Part shown: piece after piece, positions 45,815-55,100 of the stretch
Position numbering within the stretch: the stretch's first letter is position 1
Layout: each line of letters starts with the position of its first letter
Assembly: GCF_014696355.1 (NCBI RefSeq)
Contig: NZ_JACJQA010000051.1
Span: 60,216-124,215, forward strand
Reading direction: 5' to 3'
Origin: Pseudanabaena sp. FACHB-1998
Lineage (GTDB): Bacteria; Cyanobacteriota; Cyanobacteriia; Pseudanabaenales; Pseudanabaenaceae
Length of the DNA stretch: 64,000 bases
Program-made: the position numbers and the translations under genes
Notes under the pieces: generated by a model
The model's database searches: none
What the model saw: only the letters and a program-made list of their open reading frames with translations
What the model was told of the DNA's origin: nothing

Positions 45815-45841
45815 TGCATAGCTAAGTGCTTACTAGCGATA
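45815..45841 (+). promoter_or_regulatory. TGCATAG element, copy before a small gene
   Basis: TGCATAGCT, then CTAGCGATA 11 bases after the heptamer. It ends only 6 bases before the ATG at 45848, which leaves no room for a leader if it were a promoter with that start. Confidence 0.45.
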
Positions 45842-45847
45842 CAAGGA

Positions 45848-46153
45848 ATGGTAAAACTGACATTCCAAAATAGTCCTAACATCTATCTTAATGTTTTCAG
45901 TTCAGGAGTTGTAACCAAAGATAAAATTGTTTTTAATCAATTTTCACCTATTCAAACTTTCTTATTGGCTACAATCACTTACACTGGAACTATTAGTGCC
46001 GATGGCAATAAAATTGTAGGTACAGCTATTTGTAAACCTTTTATGAGTTCGCAGATTATTCAGGAAAAGTTTCAGCTCTCAAGACGACCTGATTCTCAGG
46101 TCGATATCATAAACCTGCTTGCTCTTTTTTCTAGTTTTCAGAGTTTTCCCTAG
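45848..46153 (+). CDS. Small hypothetical protein
   Basis: A 101-residue open frame with AAGGA 3 bases before the ATG. It contains a beta-rich central part (ATITYTGTISADGNKIVGTAI), a pattern seen in lipocalin-like or beta-sandwich proteins that hold TGTI-x-G repeats. I do not recognise the family and the frame may be a fragment. A TGCATAG element stands immediately upstream. Confidence 0.4.
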   Translation: MVKLTFQNSPNIYLNVFSSGVVTKDKIVFNQFSPIQTFLLATITYTGTISADGNKIVGTAICKPFMSSQIIQEKFQLSRRPDSQVDIINLLALFSSFQSFP

Positions 46154-46249
46154 CTTCATGTTTAGATGTATTCATTCTGGGTTTGTTACGGTGGCGATCG
46201 CCTTTTGATTTAACCATCAGCGATCACAGTCACAAAAAATTACTCAAAT

Positions 46250-46741
46250 ATGACTAAAGGTATCCCCGAAAAGTGTAAAAAATGTGCGATGCTTTCGGCT
46301 GCTCAAGCTCAAGAACTACATGGTGATTTGGGCGATCGCTGTTGGAATCCTGCGGTTTGCTATAGTCGCCGTTCCTATGCTCGTCATCGCGATCGCCATA
46401 ATCTAATTCGCTCCCGCAAACGTAATAATTCACATGAGAACTTAGTTGTAAACACTGATGAATTTGCCTCAGTATTTTGGGCTGTACTAGTGGTTTACCG
46501 ACAAGCAGGAACTGATACACCAATTCATGCGATCGCAGTTCAGATCTGGAAAGGTCAAGAGAAGTTTGCGGAAATTACGCCGATCCATTGTGCGGGAGTG
46601 GTTGCGACTCAAGTGCATACTTATGTGCAGAAAGTATTGGTTTTGCTAGAGTCAAATTATGGAATCAAGAAATTTGCCAGCCAAGAACGTCTCGATCCTT
46701 GGCTTTGTCCTGTGCGTCCATGTCCTTGTCATTCCAATTAA
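46250..46741 (+). CDS. Cysteine-rich hypothetical protein, possible zinc ribbon
   Basis: A 163-residue protein. The N-terminus (PEKCKKCAMLSAAQAQELHG followed by DRCWNPAVC) has a C-x2-C ... C-x5-C pattern that could bind zinc or an Fe-S cluster; the C-terminus ends in WLCPVRPCPCHSN with three more cysteines. The middle (FWAVLVVYRQAGTDTPIHAI) is an ordinary alpha/beta stretch. It lies in front of the plasmid maintenance block and looks plasmid-borne. Function unknown. Confidence 0.55.
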   Translation: MTKGIPEKCKKCAMLSAAQAQELHGDLGDRCWNPAVCYSRRSYARHRDRHNLIRSRKRNNSHENLVVNTDEFASVFWAVLVVYRQAGTDTPIHAIAVQIWKGQEKFAEITPIHCAGVVATQVHTYVQKVLVLLESNYGIKKFASQERLDPWLCPVRPCPCHSN

Positions 46742-46755
46742 TTTTCGGTGTGACA

Positions 46756-47418
46756 ATGAAAGTTAAACAGCTTGAGTTGGATTTATGGGATGTCATTTCA
46801 ACGGCAAGACAGACTCCTGAAGATGCGAATTTGCCAAAGGTGTTTAAGCTTTTGGATTTGACTCTGGTTGATCTCGATACGCGATCGCAGTTACGAGTGG
46901 CAGGAGAAGCTGTATGTCAGATTGCGGATTTGTTTTGCGATCGCTCTAGTTTTTTATTTGAGGAGTTACATTCTCGTGCAGTAAATGGTGAGCCGATCCT
47001 GGCTGATGATGCTTTTGATCGCTATGTGCGACAGTCGATGGTGGTTGATTTTGACCAGTTTATTGAGCCGTTGCCAAGTTTGACTAGGAAGATTCCTGAG
47101 CAGCAAAAAAATGGTAATTCGATGGTTGGCGCAATTGATAAGGAAGTTTTGATTCAATCTTTAGAGCAGGAGAGTTTGCTTAGCTTTGAGGAGAAGTTTG
47201 AACAAGCGATTAGTACTGCTCATGCTGAGGATGTATCGAGTTGGGTTGAGGCGATCGAGCATTGCATTGCCAATAGCTTTTCTCCTATGCGCTTGATAGA
47301 TTTACAAGCTACTTTGCCTTTACCAAGCGTGGAAATATGGCTAGGGTTGCTTTGGGGTGATTTCAAACTTGAGCAACGAGGAAGGTTTTATGATTCAAGC
47401 GAGATTTGGATTAGCTAG
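46756..47418 (+). CDS. Hypothetical protein near the partition genes
   Basis: A 220-residue protein from ATG 46756, 14 bases after the previous gene; the longer frame from 46588 would overlap that gene and is not needed. It is acidic and helical (KVKQLELDLWDVISTARQTP ... FEEKFEQAISTAHAEDVSSW), without membrane segments or recognised motifs. The C-terminal half may hold a helix-turn-helix (MRLIDLQATLPLPSVEIWLG), which would fit a regulatory role. It overlaps the 3' end of the cupin gene on the other strand by 8 bases. Confidence 0.5.
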   Translation: MKVKQLELDLWDVISTARQTPEDANLPKVFKLLDLTLVDLDTRSQLRVAGEAVCQIADLFCDRSSFLFEELHSRAVNGEPILADDAFDRYVRQSMVVDFDQFIEPLPSLTRKIPEQQKNGNSMVGAIDKEVLIQSLEQESLLSFEEKFEQAISTAHAEDVSSWVEAIEHCIANSFSPMRLIDLQATLPLPSVEIWLGLLWGDFKLEQRGRFYDSSEIWIS

Positions 47419-47737
47419 GGACAAATTGCCCATGCACGGCAAGCCAAATACAAGGTGGATCGATACTGGTATATTCCACACGATGCTTTGTATGGGCGGG
47501 AATTAGCAGATAATCTCCTGCTTTTAGTTTTATTCTCGAATCGTCTGCATAGGAAAGCTCAGCTTCACCTTGCAGTAAAATCACCCATTCATCGGTAGTT
47601 TGGTCATACCATTGTCCAGAGGGAGTAGTTTGTCCTGTGGAAATGATGCGCTCAATCTGGATGTTTTTACCAGAAACAATTTGCTCAAACTTTTCTAGTT
47701 GATTTAGTACTTGAGGCAGTTCATAGATATTTTGCAT
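47411..47737 (-). CDS. Cupin-domain protein
   Basis: A 108-residue single-domain cupin from ATG 47737. Cupin motif 1 is seen in TTDEWVILLQGEAELSY and motif 2 in AGDYLLIPAHTKHRVEYT (metal-binding His-x3-His). It may be an enzyme or a sensor; substrate unknown. It is divergent from parA, and the first partition-region palindrome lies 45 bases upstream of its start. Confidence 0.7.
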   Translation of the reverse strand: MQNIYELPQVLNQLEKFEQIVSGKNIQIERIISTGQTTPSGQWYDQTTDEWVILLQGEAELSYADDSRIKLKAGDYLLIPAHTKHRVEYTSIDPPCIWLAVHGQFVPS

Positions 47738-47781
47738 GGTTAAGTACATCCAAAAATTTATGGGAAAAGAATTCTTAGTAT

Positions 47782-47801
47782 GTCGTATTTTAAAATACGA
47801 C
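47782..47801. promoter_or_regulatory. Perfect 20-bp palindrome in the parA upstream region, site 1
   Basis: GTCGTATTTTAAAATACGAC is fully symmetrical. It lies 45 bases upstream of the cupin start (minus strand) and 123 bases upstream of parA. It is a candidate binding site for ParA, ParB or another regulator. Confidence 0.6.
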
Positions 47802-47888
47802 ACCGCATAACTACCAATCCAGCATCCAACACTCAAGGAAAATTATGGCGCACACTTCGCGTACTCTATAAATTTCTTGAGGCTTTAT

Positions 47889-47908
47889 GTCGTATATTAA
47901 AATACGAC
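47889..47908. promoter_or_regulatory. 20-bp near-palindrome in the parA upstream region, site 2
   Basis: GTCGTATATTAAAATACGAC differs from site 1 by one base and starts 107 bp after it. Both are preceded by TAT. It ends 15 bases before the parA ATG. Paired sites flanking a partition promoter suit an operator or a centromere-like site. Confidence 0.6.
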
Positions 47909-47923
47909 ATCGCTGGCAATGAC

Positions 47924-48715
47924 ATGAGCAAAAAACAAATCATCATTGGAATCGTTGCAAATGCAGGAGGAGTGGGGAAATCAACTCTTGCTGTCCACCT
48001 CGCCTATGAATTGAACAAGCATAAAGTATCTGTTGCATTAATCGATCTCGATCCTCAACGAGCATTAGATGTTTTCTGTGGACTTCCTCCAGCCACGCCA
48101 GAAACCTCCATAGTAGGCGCTTTATCTAAAGAATTTACAGGCGATTGGACATTGGTTCCTGCTTGGGATATGCCGAACATTGAAGTCTGTCAAGGGCATC
48201 CGAGTATGGCTAGATTAGCCGACGATCTAGTGATTCGCCGCCGAGGCGAATATGCTCTCGCCGATCGCTTAAAAAGTCATCCCCTCCGTCATGATGTGGT
48301 GATCTTAGACTGCCCCGCCACAATGGGCATAATTTGTGAGAACGCGATCGCGGCTAGTACAGGCTTACTTGTGCCGATCCAGCTAGAAATGAAGTCTATC
48401 TCTGGAGTTGCGGATTTAGTTGAATGGGCGATCGCTATCACAGATGATCTCAAACTCGATCCTTCTCCTCAGATACTTGGACTAGTACCGAGCCTCTATG
48501 ACAGTAGTCGTGCGATCCATCGACAATATTTACAACAGTTACCAGAAATAACTGAACAGTTAAGGATCAAACTCTATCCCCATATCCGTGATTCATCTGA
48601 ATTCAAAAACTGTAGCGCTAATGGATTGCCATTACAAAAATATCGACCTAATCATCCTGCTTGCAGTGATTTTCAAGCGATCGCCAAAGACATCATTAAA
48701 TTATTAAAAGGCTAA
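47924..48715 (+). CDS. parA: ParA-family partition ATPase
   Basis: A 263-residue ParA-type ATPase from ATG 47924. The deviant Walker A motif is ANAGGVGKSTLA (the signature lysine is replaced by asparagine or alanine here), Walker A' LIDLDPQ and Walker B VVILDCPATMG. It lacks an N-terminal helix-turn-helix, so it is of the short type. ParA drives plasmid segregation by forming patterns on the nucleoid. The ParB gene follows 76 bases later. The longer frame from 47780 runs through the palindromes and is not believed. Confidence 0.85.
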   Translation: MSKKQIIIGIVANAGGVGKSTLAVHLAYELNKHKVSVALIDLDPQRALDVFCGLPPATPETSIVGALSKEFTGDWTLVPAWDMPNIEVCQGHPSMARLADDLVIRRRGEYALADRLKSHPLRHDVVILDCPATMGIICENAIAASTGLLVPIQLEMKSISGVADLVEWAIAITDDLKLDPSPQILGLVPSLYDSSRAIHRQYLQQLPEITEQLRIKLYPHIRDSSEFKNCSANGLPLQKYRPNHPACSDFQAIAKDIIKLLKG

Positions 48716-48791
48716 ATTATCAAAAGGTTAGGATGGGCGGCGCAAAGTGCCAACCATGTTAGAACAAATAAATTTAAACAGGAAATATCTC

Positions 48792-49913
48792 ATGGGCAAA
48801 ATTCCATCAATTTCACAAAGATTTACTGGCGCAATCCAAGCAACAGATCAAGCGCAACGTATTACCGAACTACAAACTGAAGTAGAAAAGCTGCGCTCTT
48901 CTCAGTCTCCTGTCCTCGAACAGCAAATTGAAACTCTCCGCTCTCAGTTACAAGAACAGTCTGGGGAAAAAGATATTGAGGTAAGCAAGATCCAAGCAAA
49001 TCCTCATCAACCGCGTCAGACTATTACCAATGAAAGTATCCAAATCATTGCTAGAAGTCTCGAAAAAGATGGGCAAATTACACCATTAATTGTGATTCCT
49101 CAAGATGACAACTATCTCCTACTAGATGGTCAACGCCGTTGGGAAGCAGCCAAAATCTTAGGATGGGAAACATTGCGATCGGTCATCGCGATCATGCCAA
49201 ATGACTTACATCGCAAAGCGTTACTGACATTTATTCACCATGAGGATCTTAATCCTCTTGACAAAGCCGAAGCAATCTTTAAAGAAGTTGCTGATGCTAC
49301 CAGCATGGGAACAGAGGAGATATTGACAGTTCTGGGAACTGTATTGAAACGTTTAGAAAGACAAAAACAAACGAGTCAACTTACCAGTCTTGTCACTGTC
49401 AGCACAGAAGAACAGATCTCAGGACTTCAAAGTTTAGGCGTGAATGAAGTTGAAGAAAAATTACTATTAGTGTTGCTAGGATTGGCGCTCAACCCAACAT
49501 CAGTAAAAGCAAATCTGCTGCCAATGCTGTCCTTGCCTAATGACTTAAAGCAATCGATTAGGGAACGCGGACTCAAGGGCGCTCATGCTTTAGCGCTTTC
49601 TATACTATCCGCTAAGACCTTAGAAACTTCAGAAAAAATAGCATCGAAAGAACGGATTAAGGCAACTGAGCAGGTATTATCACAGGATTTCAATGTAGCC
49701 AAGACTAGAGAACTTATTGCTCAAATTAAGTCTAAATACATTAAGTCAGAGCATAGCCCGTCAAGAGAAATTACAGCAATACAACGTAGTGTAGAGAAAT
49801 TATCTAAGGAAAATATCGCCAACATCGATCCACAACAGCTAACAGATCTACGCACACTTTTTCAGCAAAAGCTAGCAGAAATTGAATCTATCCTAGAAAT
49901 TACCAATGGTTAA
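48792..49913 (+). CDS. parB: ParB-family partition protein
   Basis: A 373-residue ParB-like protein. ATG 48792 has AGGAA 7 bases upstream; ATG 48756 and GTG 48747 are alternatives. The N-terminal ~60 residues are coiled coil (RITELQTEVEKLRSS). The ParB N domain follows: QANPHQPRQTI, GQITPLIVI, LLDGQRRWEAAKI. ParB binds the centromere and ParA. The central part (about 170-200) would be the helix-turn-helix but is weakly conserved (GTEEILTVLGTVLKRLE), so the DNA-binding mode may differ from chromosomal ParB. The C-terminus is again coiled coil. Confidence 0.8.
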   Translation: MGKIPSISQRFTGAIQATDQAQRITELQTEVEKLRSSQSPVLEQQIETLRSQLQEQSGEKDIEVSKIQANPHQPRQTITNESIQIIARSLEKDGQITPLIVIPQDDNYLLLDGQRRWEAAKILGWETLRSVIAIMPNDLHRKALLTFIHHEDLNPLDKAEAIFKEVADATSMGTEEILTVLGTVLKRLERQKQTSQLTSLVTVSTEEQISGLQSLGVNEVEEKLLLVLLGLALNPTSVKANLLPMLSLPNDLKQSIRERGLKGAHALALSILSAKTLETSEKIASKERIKATEQVLSQDFNVAKTRELIAQIKSKYIKSEHSPSREITAIQRSVEKLSKENIANIDPQQLTDLRTLFQQKLAEIESILEITNG

Positions 49914-49922
49914 GCAAAAATC

Positions 49923-52112
49923 TTGAACCTATTCGAGAACCACCGCCAACAAATCACCGCATCGGAAGCACCGCTTGCCGATCGCTTACGTCCGCGCAAC
50001 CTCGATGAATTCATCGGACAAGAGCATATCCTCGGACAAGGAAGACTGCTCCGCCGCGCCATTCAAGCAGATCGCCTATCATCACTAATCTTTTATGGTC
50101 CCCCTGGTACAGGCAAAACCACCCTAGCAAGGATTATCGCCAACACCACCAACGCTCACTTCATCGCCATCAATGCCGTCCTCGCAGGTGTAAAAGAAAT
50201 AAGGGAAGCGATTGAAACTGCCCAAACCCAACGGGGCTATCACAATCAGCGCACAATTCTCTTTGTCGATGAAGTCCATCGCTTCAACAAATCCCAACAG
50301 GACGCATTACTGCCTTGGGTAGAAAATGGCACAATCATTCTCATCGGTGCAACTACTGAGAATCCCTTCTTTGAAGTAAATAAAGCCCTAGTCAGCCGAT
50401 CGCGATTATTCCAATTAAAGCCATTAACCGAAGCGGATTTGCGGCAAGTATTAGAGCAAGCACTTAGCGATCGCCAAAGAGGTTACGGCAACCTCAAAGT
50501 AAAAATTGCCGAAGAAGCGATCGCCCATTTAGCCAATGTCGCTAACGGTGATGCAAGGTCATTGCTTAATGCACTAGAACTGGGAGTAGAAACAACAGAA
50601 CCAAATGAAGATGGGGAGATCACCATTACTTTAGGCGTAGCCGAAGAATCAATCCAACAAAGAGCCGTTCTCTACGATAAAGAAGGTGATGCTCACTTTG
50701 ATACGATTAGTGCTTTTATCAAAAGTGTGCGTGGCTCCGATCCTGATGCTGCTCTCTATTGGTTAGCCAAAATGGTCTATGCAGGTGAAGATCCCCGTTT
50801 TATTTTGCGACGATTATTAATTTTAGCGAGCGAAGATATCGGACTTGCCGATCCGCAAGCAGTGGTAGTGGTGAATGCTTGTGCTGAAGCCTTTGACCGC
50901 ATCGGCTTACCCGAAGGTCGCTATCATTTAGCCCAAGCTACGCTCTATCTTGCTAATGCCCCCAAATCAAACAGTCTCATGGGCTTCTTCGATGCGATCG
51001 CCGCTGTCGAGCAGGAACGTCAATCCGATGTTCCTAATCCTCTCAAAGATGGTAATCGTGATAAAAAAGGATTCGGTCATGGTGCTGGCTATCTCTATCC
51101 CCACGCCTATCGCGACCATTGGATCGAGCAGCAATATTTACCCAGCAGTTTACAAGGACAGGTATTCTATCAACCTTCAGATCAAGGTGCAGAAGCCGAG
51201 ATTAAGTTACAAGTGGAACGCCGCCGCGAGGCACAATTAGCAGCAATGGTAAGTGGTGTAGTCGTAGAATTGCCTGAAATCCTTACCTTTAGCCCGACGG
51301 ATACCAAAAGCGATCGCTGGTTACAACGCACCATTGGTCAGTCTGGAGAAAGATTAGCAAAAATACGCGATCGCCTATTCTCCAAGTTATCGCTACAACG
51401 TCATGATGTAGTTCTTAACTTAAATGCCGCCACAGGTTTAATGATATGGGAAGCATTGCGATCAGTTCCAGAAGGCGGAGTCTATGCAATTACTTATCAA
51501 GAATCTGAAGCGATCGCTTTGCAAGAACAAGCAGCAAGTTTACCCGAACTTTTGCGCCCAATTGTTTTGTATGGTTCGTTAATAGAGATTCCTAATATAT
51601 TAGCCTCTATGCATTTTGAAGCGATTATTGGCTATAACACTCTGATGCGGGAACCTGACAAATTAGCTTGCATTCAGCAATTAGCCAATCTCTTACAACC
51701 TGATGGCAAAATCGCTCTTTATGAATCAATTCCCAAACACACACAGCGAATTTATGAGTTGATCGATTTACCCGATGAATTTGGCGATCGCTGGATGCAA
51801 GCAGAAGAAGCAATCTATAGCAATCCTGATGCCCCGATGACAAATTGGGATATTGATGATTTGCGATCAGCTTTTGAGGAAGTTAGTTTAAGCGTTGAAA
51901 TAGAAATAGAACGCATCACTACGCCGATGCAAATTTCTATGGCTTTATTAAACCATTGGTTTAGCAAGTCTCCGACAAAACCATCCTATGCCAGCCATCT
52001 TGCCAACTTTCTCTCCGATGATGAAATTGCGATCGCAAAACAATTACTGACCAACAAACTATTGAATAAAACAGTCAACTGGGCAAGTACAGCAGCAATG
52101 ATTATTCATTAA
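49923..52112 (+). CDS. rarA: RarA/MgsA-type AAA ATPase fused to a methyltransferase-like domain
   Basis: A 729-residue protein. Residues 1-430 are RarA/MgsA: LADRLRPRNLDEFIGQEHI, Walker A GPPGTGKTT, FVDEVHRFNKSQQDALLP, ATTENPFF. RarA acts at stalled replication forks as a clamp-loader-like ATPase. Residues about 470-729 look like a class I SAM-dependent methyltransferase fold (VVLNLNAATGLMIWEAL, GGVYAITYQESEA, FEAIIGYNTLM), but the usual glycine-rich loop is degenerate, so activity is doubtful. The start is TTG 49923, 7 bases after parB; no ATG fits the conserved NLFENHRQ. The same fusion exists in other cyanobacteria, to my knowledge. It converges with the replication gene and overlaps its end by 11 bases. 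Confidence 0.85.
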   Translation: MNLFENHRQQITASEAPLADRLRPRNLDEFIGQEHILGQGRLLRRAIQADRLSSLIFYGPPGTGKTTLARIIANTTNAHFIAINAVLAGVKEIREAIETAQTQRGYHNQRTILFVDEVHRFNKSQQDALLPWVENGTIILIGATTENPFFEVNKALVSRSRLFQLKPLTEADLRQVLEQALSDRQRGYGNLKVKIAEEAIAHLANVANGDARSLLNALELGVETTEPNEDGEITITLGVAEESIQQRAVLYDKEGDAHFDTISAFIKSVRGSDPDAALYWLAKMVYAGEDPRFILRRLLILASEDIGLADPQAVVVVNACAEAFDRIGLPEGRYHLAQATLYLANAPKSNSLMGFFDAIAAVEQERQSDVPNPLKDGNRDKKGFGHGAGYLYPHAYRDHWIEQQYLPSSLQGQVFYQPSDQGAEAEIKLQVERRREAQLAAMVSGVVVELPEILTFSPTDTKSDRWLQRTIGQSGERLAKIRDRLFSKLSLQRHDVVLNLNAATGLMIWEALRSVPEGGVYAITYQESEAIALQEQAASLPELLRPIVLYGSLIEIPNILASMHFEAIIGYNTLMREPDKLACIQQLANLLQPDGKIALYESIPKHTQRIYELIDLPDEFGDRWMQAEEAIYSNPDAPMTNWDIDDLRSAFEEVSLSVEIEIERITTPMQISMALLNHWFSKSPTKPSYASHLANFLSDDEIAIAKQLLTNKLLNKTVNWASTAAMIIH

Positions 52113-55100
52113 CCGCTAAGACAGCCAAAGATGAGAACAACTTATGACGAGCATTATCAGAGAGCCTAGCCAGCACATAACTATGCAAATAGTTGGGGAT
52201 ATGTTCCGCAAAGAACTCAAATATCCCAGCCAAAGTCTCATTTATCGGAATCTCCTCAGCCAAAAACACCTCAGTTATACCAGCCCAAAGAACAACAATT
52301 TCGAGATCCTGAGAATCCGTAAGTAAAACCAGATTTTCATTAAAACATTGGATCAAGTTGTTATATAGGTTATCTAATAACGGATTGATCCAATCAAAAT
52401 GATGTAGTAAAGCACCACGGGAAATATCAAAATACTGGCATAGCTGACGCTGAGAAGCACTGAGCAAATCAAAACCACCATCGGTCACAGAATTAATCAC
52501 CTGCGCCACCCTGAGTTGTAACAGCTCCAAATTCGACATTGCCTTGGGCGTGATATCACCAGACTTGATCAGCGTATGGGGAATATCACCCAGATCAAAA
52601 TCTGATAAGAAATAAATAACATCACCCTGATTAAAGCGATCGCCAGCCTTCCTGCCAAAACACTGCTGGACAGTAGCTAAAATATGGCGATCGACAAAAG
52701 CCGCAAAAGCAGGATCTTTATCAATTGGATGCAGTCCAGTCATCGCCACATAATCAGCACGTAGCATCGCAATATTGGCACAAGGAGTCCCGACAATCAC
52801 AAAGGTTTTGGCATCTATAAAATCATTAGAACCACGAGAATCGCGAAACCAAAAGCCATGAGTATCAGAATTAGCAAACTTCTTAAAATCAATCACCCTC
52901 GTAGTCGGATCAAGACTAGTTAAATGAGCAATAATCGCCTCAACCTTAGCCGACTGCCCGTCACTACGCTGCAAGCCCAAACGCCCCAGATTATGCACCT
53001 GAAAAATCTGCGGCATCACCAAATCACCCGACTGCTTAATCCTATGCACAGGAGCATCAAGACGCATTTGTAGATCTGTCACATCCATCGTCGCATCGAG
53101 ATAAAGATTAGCCGCCGACCTATGAGCAATATCACGCAAACGCGAATCACTCAAAGAAACCGTGAACTTCTCATACTGAATATGCAAATCCCCGTGAGAA
53201 ATAACCCCAGAGAGAATATCCAAAAACTCCACCAACCACTGCTTCAACACCTCACGGTCAATCTTCTTCTCAATCTCATAACTATTAAGAGTAGTCGATT
53301 GCTTCAGCAAAGCATTAAGCCTCGCTAACTCACGCTTATCCCTACCCTTAACATTATTAAATTCAGCATCAGCAACACCATCAACCGTATTCAGAATTGA
53401 AAGATCAGGCTTCAGCAAATCCGCCAGTAAAGTCGTATCAATAATCTCAGGAATCGCCAACTTAATCCCATGAAAATCGAGACCATGATAAGACTTATCA
53501 CCCAGCAAGCCATGTAACTTATTCAATACATCAATAATTTGCTGCTTATATTCAAGACTAGAACGAGAAATAACCGCGATCGCAAAATCCACATCCTCAC
53601 GACCAACCGAAACCTGACGCATCGTTGTCAAACTTTCTGATACTTCCTCCCAGACCAATAAAGTCTTGGAATAATCAAACTCAGTGGGACTAGGTAAACT
53701 AGCAGGATGCGATCGCAAAATCTTAGAATTAAAAGCGATCGCCCTTTGATGCCTGAATCCAAACCCATCACCCGAACTGCCACGGCAAGCATTGAGCAAA
53801 GGGCAAGTCTCACAAATGACCTTAGTATCAGTAACACCCTTATCGCGCAGAGCCGAAATCGCCCCAGTCCGCGAGCAATTCGCTTGAGCATGGAGAGCTT
53901 CCCCTGACTTAGCACGGCGCAACTTACCCGACTTATTAGTCAAGCCATGATGACGCGCAGGCAAAATCTCCCAATCCTGCAAAGTAGAAGTCGTGACATT
54001 ACGCGAATCATTAGATATATAGATAATCCGCTCAACATCATCAAAAAACTCAGGACGCAAGCGCCCCGCATCATAACTTTTGCCCGTACCAGTTGCCGAA
54101 GCATCAAGAATATGTTTATTCGTTAATAGCAAATCGCGCCAAGTTTCAATCCTTGCCCCAGCCTCATATACAAATTTAGGTAAGGTGGATTGAGGCGATC
54201 GCCTCGCTTGAGATTTATTAGCAAAACCATTAGCCGCCTTCTTGGGAAAAAGTTTATCTTTTAACCATTGGAATGGCGAAAACTTTGGCTTTGGCTGGTA
54301 ACTAGCAATCTGGAAAAACTGCTCAACCGTCAAAAGCTGAATCGCTGCATCACTGGATAACTCATCAATATCATCATCAGTTTTAGCAACCTGACCCCAC
54401 CAGAGAACATCAACCGCAAAATCTAGCTCACTTAGAAAATCAAGATTTTTCTCATGGCGGCGCATTACAGATGGATTAGCAATATCACCTGCATCGATCG
54501 CATATTCCAACCTTGTCAACTCAGGCTTAGCCCCAATCGCGTCAAAGTAAGTTTGCAAAGTTTCTTTACTAGCGACAAACTGACCACCTGAAGCACCGAT
54601 CGCTACACAACCACGCAACTTAGCAGCAAGATAGGGTTTAACACCAGTACCCTCGACCAAAACTACACGCTGACAATCAACCTGAATGTCACCATGAAAA
54701 GCCAGAGGCAACTCACCATTTTGTTGTTGAGCGGAGATTCCAAAAGGTTTATGCCAACGATAGCGTCCTGATGAAGCACCGCGTAAACGGATTTGAAAAC
54801 CAAGAATCTGACCCAATGGATTACGAATAGGCAGAATATAGCCAGAATTCGTTGATTTAGCGCCTAAACGTTTAATCTCAGCATCAGATAAACCACGACT
54901 GACTAAATCAGCCCTATCTAAACTATCTAAATTAAGTTTTTGTAAATAATTTTGATAGAGGCGATCGCGCTGAGATGCATCAGGCAACTTCGCTAGCCCA
55001 TCCCGCTTTGCCTTTTGTTGAGCCATCCGCAGTTTTAAATTTCTGTCACGACGCTCTAGGCGATCCGACTCTGACTCAGGAAGTTTGCGGACATACTTAC

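Noticed and set aside
46588..46755. Longer start for the 46756 gene
   Set aside because: It would overlap the preceding gene almost fully, and no ribosome-binding site or conserved sequence supports it.
47780..47923. Longer parA start through the palindromes
   Set aside because: ParA proteins begin near MSKKQIIIGIVANAGG; the extra residues are encoded by the two palindromes.
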